Counted from the first letter of the stretch, positions 1-6,522 are shown. The stretch is DNA of 11,646 bases from an uncultured Candidatus Midichloriaceae bacterium (GCA_905479795.1 CAJQNX010000066.1:1-11646); one strand, 5' to 3'. The notes: generated from the letters alone by a model not told the origin. Program-made: numbers and translations.

Positions 1-22
1 AATTGTTTTTGTTATTTCAATG

Positions 23-39
23 GGCTTTGTTGCATAACC
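23..39 (+). repeat. Left terminal inverted repeat of the IS5-family element
   Basis: GGCTTTGTTGCATAACC matches the reverse complement of 1107-1123 at all 17 positions. The match breaks at the next inward base and at the next outward base. Confidence 0.92.
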
Positions 40-50
40 CCTTTCAGCTA

Positions 51-79
51 TTCCCAAAAAAACCTAAAAGTTGTATAAG
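51..79 (+). promoter_or_regulatory. Possible transposase promoter
   Basis: TTCCCA (51-56) and TATAAG (74-79) are separated by 17 bp and lie just inside the left inverted repeat, 30 bp before the transposase ATG. The match to a sigma-70 promoter is moderate. In this AT-rich sequence such matches occur by chance. Confidence 0.3.
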
Positions 80-108
80 TAATGAATAAAAATTAAAAAC
101 TATGGGAA

Positions 109-1080
109 ATGGCAGCAAAAAATGAAATGATTCGCAGGAAACAAAATTACAAATTGAACAATTGGCCGGAATATAATTTGTCATTAAAGAAAAGAGGGAG
201 TTTGGAGGTATGGATCTCAGAAGAGATAGAAGAATTATGGTATGAAAAAGATACCATTAATGACGGCACAGGCAAGCCAAAAAAATACACAGAAAAAAGT
301 ATAGAGTTAAGTTATTCCTTAAAGCTAGCATTTAAACAGCCATTGAGGCAAACAGAGGGGTTTGTAAATTCAATATTTAAAATGGCAGGATTGGAAGCTA
401 AATGTCCAGATTATAGTACGTTATCAAGACGATGCGCAACGCTAGATTTGAAGATTCCAAAATATAAGAAAAGCGAGGTAGAAAGAGAGGCTGACAAAGA
501 GAGGATTATAACCCTTGATTCCACAGGTCTTAAGCAATATGGCAAAGATGAATGGCATCAAGAAAAGCATAAGGTAAAGCCAAGAAGAAGCTGGAAGAAA
601 CTGCATTTAGTGGTGGATGATAGTAATATAATCCAAGGAGTTGAGTTAACAGAAAAATCAGTACATGATTCTGCAGTGGTTTCAGATTTGCTTAATCAAG
701 TAGAAGGTCGGGGAGACAGGTATATAGCGGATGGAGCGTATGATACTAAAGAAGTGTATGAGGAAGTAGCAAGACAAAATAAAAATGCGAAAATAGTCAT
801 CAATCCCAGGGAAAACGCAGCAATATCCGACGAATGGAGTCCAGAGAGAAATAAGACTTTGAATATTATAGATAAACATGGCTATAAAGGATGGTACAAA
901 ATACGCCAATATGGTTTTCAAAATTATGCAGAATTGTCGATACAAAGATATAAGAAAATTATAGGCACCAAGATGCATTCTCGTGATTTGCTCAGGCAAA
1001 AAAATGAAGCAATAATTGCTACTTCAATTTTAAATAAATTTACTACTCTAGGAATGCCGAATTCTAAAAAAGTTGCCTAA
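109..1080 (+). CDS. IS5-family transposase (DDE type)
   Basis: This 323-residue transposase catalyses cut-and-paste movement of the surrounding element. The N-terminal half includes RGSLEVWISEEI (residues 29-40), typical of the IS903-like branch, where RGSL.FW follows a short basic leader. The catalytic triad is readable: Asp137 in LDSTGLK, Asp208 in IADGAYD, and Glu275 in YAELSIQRYKK, with Lys282 seven residues after Glu275 as in the family signature. A stop in this frame at 94-96 and no other ATG in frame fix the start at 109. An ATG at 102 is out of frame. No strong ribosome binding site is seen. Length is normal for the family and there is no frameshift or internal stop, so the protein is probably functional. 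The assignment is secure; the exact subgroup is not. Confidence 0.93.
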   Translation: MAAKNEMIRRKQNYKLNNWPEYNLSLKKRGSLEVWISEEIEELWYEKDTINDGTGKPKKYTEKSIELSYSLKLAFKQPLRQTEGFVNSIFKMAGLEAKCPDYSTLSRRCATLDLKIPKYKKSEVEREADKERIITLDSTGLKQYGKDEWHQEKHKVKPRRSWKKLHLVVDDSNIIQGVELTEKSVHDSAVVSDLLNQVEGRGDRYIADGAYDTKEVYEEVARQNKNAKIVINPRENAAISDEWSPERNKTLNIIDKHGYKGWYKIRQYGFQNYAELSIQRYKKIIGTKMHSRDLLRQKNEAIIATSILNKFTTLGMPNSKKVA

Positions 1081-1106
1081 TTTTTGTTAAACAGGAGAGT
1101 ATGAGA

Positions 1107-1123
1107 GGTTATGCAACAAAGCC
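1107..1123 (-). repeat. Right terminal inverted repeat of the IS5-family element
   Basis: GGTTATGCAACAAAGCC is the exact reverse complement of the left repeat at 23-39 and starts 26 bp after the transposase stop codon. Confidence 0.92.
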
Positions 1124-1153
1124 ACTAAATAATAATAATATAATTAAGGATAA

Positions 1154-1173
1154 GAAAAATTTTTTAATTTTTC
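1154..1173 (-). terminator. Weak hairpin at the 3' end of the deaminase gene
   Basis: GAAAAATT (1154-1161) and AATTTTTC (1166-1173) pair around a 4-base loop, overlapping the deaminase stop codon on the minus strand. The stem is almost all A/T, so any terminator function is uncertain. Confidence 0.3.
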
Positions 1174-2540
1174 CCATAATAATTGTTTATAAATTCCTGA
1201 TCTAAATTATGTTTTTCTATCCAAGTATCAAGTAGATTTTTATAATCCTGTTTTATATGATCAGTGCTAAATATGGCATCAATTCCGTTTTTACAAAGTA
1301 TTGCGAGTTCTTCTGCTTTTAAAGGATAAACCTGCTTTGGAAGTTTATATTTGCTACTCAAACCAGCAAGCGCTAAGATAGTATCCTTTATGGGAACACC
1401 TCCAATGTTGGGGTTGTCTGAGCTTAAGGTTATTTTCATTTTATGTTTTCTAAATAGCTCAAAAAATGGATGTTCCCAAAAATCTCTAATGTGAATTTTT
1501 TTTCCTCCTTTTGTTTTTGCGCAAGGAATATATTCGTTATTATCATTCTGTTTAACGTGAAGGCATAAACCTAAATTCAAATTAATGATAGGCATCATTA
1601 TTAATGTAATGGCCTTTTGTTTTATAAAATCAATTACTTCAATATCTTCAATGACTTGAAATCCATGAGCTAATCTGGTGATTGGTAATGATTTTGCAAC
1701 ATCAAGCATGTGTTCAACCCCAATGCCTTCGCCACCGTGTGCTTCGCAACCAAGCCCTAAGTCTCGTACTTTTTCGTATCCGGCTTTTAAGTGTACTGGC
1801 CAGCCAGATTCATCTTTTTCATGACCTGCAGATTCTATTCCAACAAATACATTTGGAGTAATTTTTTGGGCTTCCTCTAACCAGTCAGCTGCCTCTAATG
1901 TTCTTTCATGAGTGGTTTTTTCATCTCCTGCTGCTTTAGTTTTGTTAAAACAGTGCAGAAATCTGAGATGCACACCTTTTTGTTTGAATTCTTCAATTAC
2001 ATCTTGAAATAGTAGGTATAATTTTTTTCGTGCATCTTTAGCTTCATCATCCGGAAAGAGTAGATATGCAATTTTTATATTTTGTTGAAGTTCTGTATAA
2101 AATATTTTTTGTCTAACACAATCTTCTAGGTAGCTATCAAGTAAAAACATCATGTCATCTTTAGTTTGAATACCACCAGGTGGATGCCTATGTCCTTGAG
2201 TTGTCGCCATGATTCTATCAAAGTCTTTAAAACTATCTGCATCAATATTATATTCCAAATTTTGAGGTTTTCCATTTTCATCTAACAAAAATCCACTCTT
2301 AAATATATCTATATAATGTTCATGTGGATCTAAAACAGATAAAGATAGTGGTCCACTTGAATAGACATATTTACCATTTTTTTCTTTTATAACAGATATA
2401 AATCTATTTCTTACACCTAAATCCCAAGCAATTTGTGGAGAAATAACCCCTGGTAAATGTACATGAATATCGCAAATTGGTAATTCATCTATCATGTTTT
2501 TTGTGAGTAAATTGAGATTTTGTAAGAAATTTTTTGTCAT
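1164..2540 (-). CDS. Adenosine/AMP deaminase-family protein, atypical
   Basis: This 458-residue metal-dependent hydrolase belongs to the adenosine deaminase superfamily, which hydrolyses the 6-amino group of adenine nucleosides, nucleotides or bases. Metal ligands and catalytic residues are in order: DIHVHL (His26, His28), AHGGE (His268, Glu271), RLAHG (His292) and SSDNP (Asp375). FYTELQQN (147-154) corresponds to the family's usual YxELR strand. Deviations: the second Asp of the canonical DDP is Asn376; the usual RIGHG reads RLAHG; the usual PTSN reads PIIN (317-320); and the chain is about 100 residues longer than bacterial Add (about 330-350). The metal site looks intact while substrate-side residues have changed. 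The gene is divergent from guaB across 81 bp, which suggests a role feeding IMP to GuaB. Substrate (adenosine, AMP or another amino-purine) cannot be settled from sequence. No symbol is given for that reason. The start ATG has a poor ribosome binding site. Confidence 0.85.
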   Translation of the reverse strand: MTKNFLQNLNLLTKNMIDELPICDIHVHLPGVISPQIAWDLGVRNRFISVIKEKNGKYVYSSGPLSLSVLDPHEHYIDIFKSGFLLDENGKPQNLEYNIDADSFKDFDRIMATTQGHRHPPGGIQTKDDMMFLLDSYLEDCVRQKIFYTELQQNIKIAYLLFPDDEAKDARKKLYLLFQDVIEEFKQKGVHLRFLHCFNKTKAAGDEKTTHERTLEAADWLEEAQKITPNVFVGIESAGHEKDESGWPVHLKAGYEKVRDLGLGCEAHGGEGIGVEHMLDVAKSLPITRLAHGFQVIEDIEVIDFIKQKAITLIMMPIINLNLGLCLHVKQNDNNEYIPCAKTKGGKKIHIRDFWEHPFFELFRKHKMKITLSSDNPNIGGVPIKDTILALAGLSSKYKLPKQVYPLKAEELAILCKNGIDAIFSTDHIKQDYKNLLDTWIEKHNLDQEFINNYYGKN

Positions 2541-2563
2541 AATATTCAGGTAAATAATATATG

Positions 2564-2592
2564 GTGACTTTATATGCTATTATTACTATATT
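2564..2592 (+). promoter_or_regulatory. Candidate guaBA promoter
   Basis: GTGACT (2564-2569) and TATATT (2587-2592) are separated by exactly 17 bp, matching TTGACA/TATAAT at 4 and 5 of 6 bases. Transcription would begin near 2599, upstream of the guaB ATG at 2622. It lies in the 81-bp gap shared with the divergent deaminase gene, so a regulator here could control both. No operator-like repeat was found. Confidence 0.45.
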
Positions 2593-2621
2593 ACTATTTT
2601 AAAAATGCAAGAATTTTAAAA

Positions 2622-3746
2622 ATGAAAAAAATAAAAGAATCGTATTCTTTTGATGATGTTTTGATTGAACCGAGTTATTCAAATATAATTCCAAAAGAAG
2701 CAGATATAACTACAAGATTAACAAAGAAAATCACCCTTAAAATTCCACTAATATCTGCTGCAATGGATACAGTGACAGAGCATGAAATGGCAATAAAAAT
2801 GGCTCTTTTTGGTGGTATAGGAGCAATTCATAAAAATTTAAGTGTTGATTTGCAATGTAAAGAAGTGAGTAAAGTAAAAAAGCATAAAGTAGATATTTTG
2901 AAAGATCAAAAAGCCTGTGTTGATGATGATAATAATCTTAGGGTAGTTGCTGCTGTTGGGACAGGAGAGGATGCAATTCAAAGGGTAGAAGCATTAATGA
3001 AAGTTAATGTAGATGCAATTGCTATTGATACATCGCATGGTCATTCACAAAATGTTATTGATACAATAAAGGAAATTAAAAAATTATATCCGCAAGCAGA
3101 GATAATTGCGGGCAATATTGCAACTAAAGATGCGGCTCTTGCATTGCTCTACGCAGGAGCAGATACATTAAAAGTTGGAATTGGACCTGGTTCAATTTGT
3201 ACAACGAGAATTGTTTCTGGAATAGGAGTTCCACAACTGTCTGCGATTTTAGAGGTTGCGCAAATTTGTAAAACAAAGGATTCTTTTTTGATAGCAGATG
3301 GTGGAATAAAATTTTCTGGAGATTTAGTAAAGGCTATTGCTGCTGGTGCTGATTGTGTGATGTTGGGCTCGCTCCTAGCGGGCACAGATGTGACGCCGGG
3401 GGAAATCATATCTATAGATAATAAGAAATATAAAAAATATAGAGGTATGGGATCGGTAGAAGCAATGAAATCTGGCTCTGCAGATAGGTATTTTCAAAAA
3501 GGTGAAACAAATTTAGTTCCCCAAGGAGTGGAAGGGTATATAGAGTATAAAGGTGTAGTTAATGATGTTGTAACTCAATTGCTTGGTGGATTAACTTCAG
3601 CAATGGGATATACAGGTAATAAAACTATTGAGCAAATGAAGAAGAATTGTAGATTTATTAAAATAACTCCAGCAGGAATGAGGGAAAGTCATATTCACAG
3701 CTTAGATCAATCAGAACCAACTACTAATTACAAAAATACGATATGA
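2622..3746 (+). CDS. guaB: IMP dehydrogenase lacking the CBS (Bateman) domain
   Basis: IMP dehydrogenase oxidises IMP to XMP with NAD+, the committed step to GMP. The conserved core is present: SYSFDDVLIEPSYS (7-20), SAAMDTVTE (45-53), GGIGAIHKN (64-72), IDTSHGHS (135-142), the catalytic loop GPGSICTTR with Cys193, ADGGIK (225-230), RGMGSVEAM (274-282) and the flap SADRYFQ with Arg289-Tyr290. The protein has 374 residues against about 488 for E. coli GuaB. The missing piece is the tandem CBS regulatory module that normally sits between the IHKN region and LRVVAAVG (106-113); only about 35 residues link them here. CBS-less enzymes are known in Borrelia and Cryptosporidium. The start at 2622 is chosen because homologues begin near MKKIKESYSF; an in-frame ATG at 2574 would fall inside the likely promoter and adds a non-conserved hydrophobic leader. 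The gene overlaps guaA by 4 bp (ATGA), implying translational coupling. Confidence 0.96.
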   Translation: MKKIKESYSFDDVLIEPSYSNIIPKEADITTRLTKKITLKIPLISAAMDTVTEHEMAIKMALFGGIGAIHKNLSVDLQCKEVSKVKKHKVDILKDQKACVDDDNNLRVVAAVGTGEDAIQRVEALMKVNVDAIAIDTSHGHSQNVIDTIKEIKKLYPQAEIIAGNIATKDAALALLYAGADTLKVGIGPGSICTTRIVSGIGVPQLSAILEVAQICKTKDSFLIADGGIKFSGDLVKAIAAGADCVMLGSLLAGTDVTPGEIISIDNKKYKKYRGMGSVEAMKSGSADRYFQKGETNLVPQGVEGYIEYKGVVNDVVTQLLGGLTSAMGYTGNKTIEQMKKNCRFIKITPAGMRESHIHSLDQSEPTTNYKNTI

Positions 3747-5299
3747 ATAATCATGATAAAATTTTAATTCTCGATTTTGGTTCTCAAGTAACTCAGCTGA
3801 TTGCTCGTAGAATTAGAGAGTTGAACATATATAGTGAAATTAAGCCCTTTTCAATTTCTGATAAAGAGATAAGGAATTTCAATCCTAAAGCAATAATATT
3901 GTCTGGTGGTAGTGAGTCGGTAACTGATTTTGATTCACCTCAAATTCCAAAAATTATTTATGAACTAAATGTTCCAATTTTAGGTATTTGTTATGGTCAA
4001 CAAGCAATTTGTAAAGATTTTGGTGGTAATGTAGCAAGTTCTACATCAAGTAGTTACGGTGAGGCGCAATTAGAAATTTTAGAAAAATCAGTATTATTTG
4101 ATAATTATTGGCAACCACAAAATAGTTATCAGGTATGGATGAGTCATGGTGATTACATAAATAAACTGCCAAATGATTTTAAGGTTATTGCAAAAACGGA
4201 TAAAGCGCCTTATGCAGCTATTCAACATAAATCAAAAAATATATTTGGATTGCAATTTCACCCTGAAGTATCGCATACTCCTGATGGGATTAAATTATTA
4301 GATGCATTCCTTATAAAAATTGCTGGCTGCAAAAAAGATTGGGAGATGGGTTCCTTTATAGATGAGGCAGTCACTCAGATCAGCAACAAGGTTGGAAAAG
4401 AAAAGGTTATACTTGGTTTATCTGGAGGCGTTGATTCAACAGTTGTAGCGACATTGCTTAATAAAGCTATTGGAAAGCAGCTTTATTGTATTTTTATTAA
4501 CAATGGTCTTTTAAGACATAACGAAGTTAAAGAGGTAGAAAGAAATTTAAAAGATAATTTTGATCTCCAAATAATCACTATTGATGCTAGCAAAAAGTTT
4601 TTATCCGAACTGAAAGGGGTAAGTGATCCTGAAGAGAAGAGAAAAATCATAGGTCGAGTATTCATTGAAACATTTCAAAATGCTATTAAAGAAATAGGAG
4701 ATATACAATATCTGGCACAAGGCACAATATATCCTGATGTCATTGAATCAGCAGCTACTTCTACTGGTAAAAAAATAACTATAAAATCTCATCATAATGT
4801 AGGTGGGTTGCCAGAAGATATGGGTAATTTAAAGCTTATTGAACCACTTAGATTGTTATTCAAAGATGAGGTTAGAAAATTAGGCAAAGAATTAGGTGTG
4901 CCGAGTTTGATTTTAAATAGGCATCCATTTCCTGGCCCTGGTTTGGGAATTAGAGTGATTGGGGAAGTAACTGAGGAGAAATGTGATATCCTTAGAAAAG
5001 CGGATTATATATTTATCAATGCACTTAAGGAAAATGGTCTTTATGATAAAATATGGCAGGCTTATGTAGCTCTTTTGCCAGTTAAAACAGTTGGAGTAAT
5101 GGGTGATGCAAGAACTTATCAATATATATGTGTTTTGAGGGCTGTTACTTCTGTTGATGGGATGACCGCTGATTATGTAGATTTGCCTCACAACGTACTC
5201 GGATCTGTTGCGAGAAAAATCGTGAATGAAGTTCAGGGAATTAATAGGGTTATGTATGATATTACTTCAAAGCCACCCGCAACAATCGAAATGGAATAA
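3743..5299 (+). CDS. guaA: GMP synthase (glutamine-hydrolysing)
   Basis: GMP synthase converts XMP, ATP and glutamine to GMP. The 518-residue protein has the full two-domain architecture and near-normal length (E. coli 525). The class I glutamine amidotransferase domain spans about residues 1-195, with DFGSQVTQLIARR (11-23), nucleophile Cys83 in GICYGQQ, and His173/Glu175 in QFHPEV. The ATP pyrophosphatase domain follows, with the PP-loop SGGVDST (227-233), AQGTIYPDVIES (325-336), KSHHNVGGLPEDM (348-360) and HPFPGPGLGIRV (394-405). The C-terminal dimerisation domain ends in the diagnostic DITSKPPATIE. All catalytic residues are present. It is the second gene of a guaBA unit, starting inside the guaB stop codon. 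The sel1-like gene follows after 11 bp and may be co-transcribed. Confidence 0.98.
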   Translation: MNNHDKILILDFGSQVTQLIARRIRELNIYSEIKPFSISDKEIRNFNPKAIILSGGSESVTDFDSPQIPKIIYELNVPILGICYGQQAICKDFGGNVASSTSSSYGEAQLEILEKSVLFDNYWQPQNSYQVWMSHGDYINKLPNDFKVIAKTDKAPYAAIQHKSKNIFGLQFHPEVSHTPDGIKLLDAFLIKIAGCKKDWEMGSFIDEAVTQISNKVGKEKVILGLSGGVDSTVVATLLNKAIGKQLYCIFINNGLLRHNEVKEVERNLKDNFDLQIITIDASKKFLSELKGVSDPEEKRKIIGRVFIETFQNAIKEIGDIQYLAQGTIYPDVIESAATSTGKKITIKSHHNVGGLPEDMGNLKLIEPLRLLFKDEVRKLGKELGVPSLILNRHPFPGPGLGIRVIGEVTEEKCDILRKADYIFINALKENGLYDKIWQAYVALLPVKTVGVMGDARTYQYICVLRAVTSVDGMTADYVDLPHNVLGSVARKIVNEVQGINRVMYDITSKPPATIEME

Positions 5300-5310
5300 T
5301 TTTAAACTGC

Positions 5311-5847
5311 TTGGAAAATGAATATATCAAAACTTCAAACTTTAAAAATCTATTATTTATATTTATAATTTTAATATCGCTAATTGCATGTGAAAGTAAG
5401 AAAAAAAATATTGATTTTGAAAGTCGCTTATCCCAAAACTCAAATAAAGATGAGGATTATTTAAAATTTATGAATTTTATCTTTGCTGAAAAAGTAAATC
5501 AAGATTACACGCACTGTAAAAAATCTGCTCATTTTAATGATGCTACATCTATATTCAATTTGGGTGCTAAGTATTACAAAGGAGAAGGTGTTAAACAAAG
5601 TTATGCTATAGCCATAAAATATTTTAAGAAAGCCTCTGAACTTGGTAATTGTGATGCTACGTTTAATTTAGGAATGATGTATTATTATGGTACTGGAGTT
5701 AGGCAAGACTACACTATAGCCATGAAATATTATAGAAAAGCTGCTAAACAGGGAAATAAGATAGCTATGTTTCATATAGCTATGATGTATAAAGATGGAA
5801 TTGGCGTTAAAAAAATATCAAAAAAGCAGATAAATATTGTGGTTTGA
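5311..5847 (+). CDS. Sel1-repeat lipoprotein, probably frameshifted near its 3' end
   Basis: The 178-residue product starts with a lipoprotein signal: a weakly basic leader, a hydrophobic stretch (14-26) and the lipobox L24-I-A-C27. A membrane-anchored envelope protein is expected. Sel1-type repeats follow at about 78-113 and 114-149 (FNLG..Y..G.GV.Q.Y..A..Y..KA pattern), then a third that starts at 150 and breaks off. Sel1 repeats are helical protein-interaction modules, common in secreted or envelope proteins of intracellular bacteria; no specific partner can be named. The third repeat loses its pattern after an A7 run at 5809-5815. One added A would read GVKKNIKKADKYCGL and continue to a stop at 5865-5867, restoring the repeat. 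The start is TTG at 5311, the only option that includes the signal; it lacks a good ribosome binding site, so it is tentative. It lies 11 bp after guaA. Confidence 0.8.
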   Translation: MENEYIKTSNFKNLLFIFIILISLIACESKKKNIDFESRLSQNSNKDEDYLKFMNFIFAEKVNQDYTHCKKSAHFNDATSIFNLGAKYYKGEGVKQSYAIAIKYFKKASELGNCDATFNLGMMYYYGTGVRQDYTIAMKYYRKAAKQGNKIAMFHIAMMYKDGIGVKKISKKQINIVV

Positions 5848-5859
5848 TCAAACCACAAT
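5836..5859. terminator. Perfect 24-bp palindrome at the sel1-like stop codon
   Basis: The half-site ATTGTGGTTTGA (5836-5847) is followed directly by its exact reverse complement (5848-5859), with the sel1-like TGA at the centre. A hairpin here could end the guaBA-sel1 transcript. It is followed only by TTAAATAATG, not a U run, so a protein-binding site is also possible. Confidence 0.5.
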
Positions 5860-5878
5860 TTAAATAATGCAAAATTAT

Positions 5879-5896
5879 ATATCACTTGGGTGATAT
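5879..5896. terminator. Second small hairpin between convergent genes
   Basis: ATATCAC (5879-5885) pairs perfectly with GTGATAT (5890-5896) around the loop TTGG. It lies between the converging sel1-like gene and the minus-strand orphan gene that ends at 5921, so it may be a bidirectional termination element together with the 5836-5859 palindrome. Confidence 0.35.
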
Positions 5897-5920
5897 TATA
5901 TCTAAATGTAACACCTAACT

Positions 5921-6493
5921 TTAATACATAAATATATCTGTGACATTTTCTAAAGCCTTATATGTTTCATTGAAGAGGCCATACTCTTCATCAGCTTTAG
6001 ATGAAAAAGGCAAACTTTCCGGCATCAACCCACTGATAAAATCTGAAGATTTACTATAAATATATGCCGTGCTATATCCTAAAGATAAACTACTATTGGA
6101 TAAAAATTTACCAATGTAATCTAAATTCATTGATTCATATAGCTTGTCGAAATTATCCTGAGCTAATACATAATGTTTAAACATAGCTAACTTATATCCA
6201 GTATTTTCATTAAATTTTGACACTAATTCAATCATTGGGTTGCTTGATATATTCAAACTCTCCTTTGTTAATATGTAGTACTTTAAGATAGTAAGCTTAT
6301 TTGCATTGCTTTTATCAAATTTTGACACTAATTCAATTAGCAAGTCATGTTCATATAATATTCCGCTAGCATAATAACCTAGTCCTAGCATTCCTAATCC
6401 AATCACTGGATATTTTGCTATATCGTATATATAATGAGAATTGCTAACTATTTTTTCACCTATTGGTATTGTATTTATTATATTGTTTATCAT
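5921..6493 (-). CDS. Orphan protein with an internal duplication, function unknown
   Basis: I do not recognise this 190-residue protein. Residues 28-47 form a glycine-rich hydrophobic stretch (core VIGLGMLGLGYYASG) that could be one membrane or hairpin segment; there is no clear cleavable signal. Two direct repeats of about 29 residues follow at 53-81 and 88-116. Both begin IELVSKF and share a K-L....K-x-Y-x-L pattern, with about 12 identical positions, offset by exactly 35 residues. The C-terminal third is Ser/Tyr-rich with an acidic end. The ATG at 6491-6493 is chosen over an upstream GTG at 6514 because AAGGGGG sits 5 bases before it. It is a single-gene unit between a convergent lipoprotein gene and the pyrG operon. 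A membrane-associated or secreted host-interaction protein is possible, but that is inference from architecture only. Confidence 0.65.
   Translation of the reverse strand: MINNIINTIPIGEKIVSNSHYIYDIAKYPVIGLGMLGLGYYASGILYEHDLLIELVSKFDKSNANKLTILKYYILTKESLNISSNPMIELVSKFNENTGYKLAMFKHYVLAQDNFDKLYESMNLDYIGKFLSNSSLSLGYSTAYIYSKSSDFISGLMPESLPFSSKADEEYGLFNETYKALENVTDIFMY
6212..6337 (-). repeat. 21-bp direct repeat inside the orphan gene
   Basis: Positions 6212-6232 and 6317-6337 are identical over 21 bp, 105 bp (35 codons) apart and in the same frame. They encode the shared IELVSKF of the two protein repeats. The rest of the duplicated unit has diverged much more, so the match marks either constraint or recent gene conversion. 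Confidence 0.85.
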
Positions 6494-6498
6494 AAAAT

Positions 6499-6505
6499 CC
6501 CCCTT
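6499..6505 (-). promoter_or_regulatory. Strong ribosome binding site deciding the orphan gene start
   Basis: On the minus strand AAGGGGG is followed by 5 bases (ATTTT) and then ATG at 6493. It is among the strongest ribosome binding sites in the window and rules against the GTG at 6514. Confidence 0.7.
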
Positions 6506-6522
6506 AATTGACACTTAAATTA

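Larger units (their letters stand above)
23..1123 (+). mobile_element. Complete IS5-family insertion sequence
   Basis: A 1101-bp element is bounded by 17-bp perfect terminal inverted repeats and carries one uninterrupted transposase gene filling most of its length. The repeat tip GGCTTTGTTGCATAA and the transposase type point to the IS5 family, IS903/IS1031-like. Both ends and the reading frame are intact, so the copy could still move. No target-site duplication is visible: the 9 bases to the left (ATTTCAATG) and right (ACTAAATAA) differ, and 2- to 4-base duplications also fail. That suggests later recombination between copies, flank decay, or a misjudged boundary. It is visibly richer in G+C than its surroundings and lies about 40 bp from the 3' end of the deaminase gene. 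Confidence 0.9.

Noticed and set aside
682..999. Minus-strand open frame inside the transposase gene
   Set aside because: It lies fully within the transposase on the opposite strand, has no family signature, and its hydrophobic character follows from the complementary codons.
1124..1163. AAT repeat tract beside the insertion sequence as an attachment site or microsatellite
   Set aside because: It is only a few AAT units in a very AT-rich gap, with no matching copy at the other end of the element.
2574..2621. Upstream in-frame ATG giving guaB a 16-residue hydrophobic leader
   Set aside because: It would start inside the likely -35/-10 region, the leader is absent from IMP dehydrogenases, and ATG at 2622 gives the conserved start.
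4913..5191. Minus-strand open frame inside guaA
   Set aside because: It is antisense to a highly conserved coding region and shows no domain or ribosome binding site. The same applies to the minus-strand frames at 3149-3409 and 4483-4665.
6494..6514. GTG start adding seven residues to the orphan protein
   Set aside because: The AAGGGGG ribosome binding site lies between it and the ATG at 6493, so it serves the ATG.
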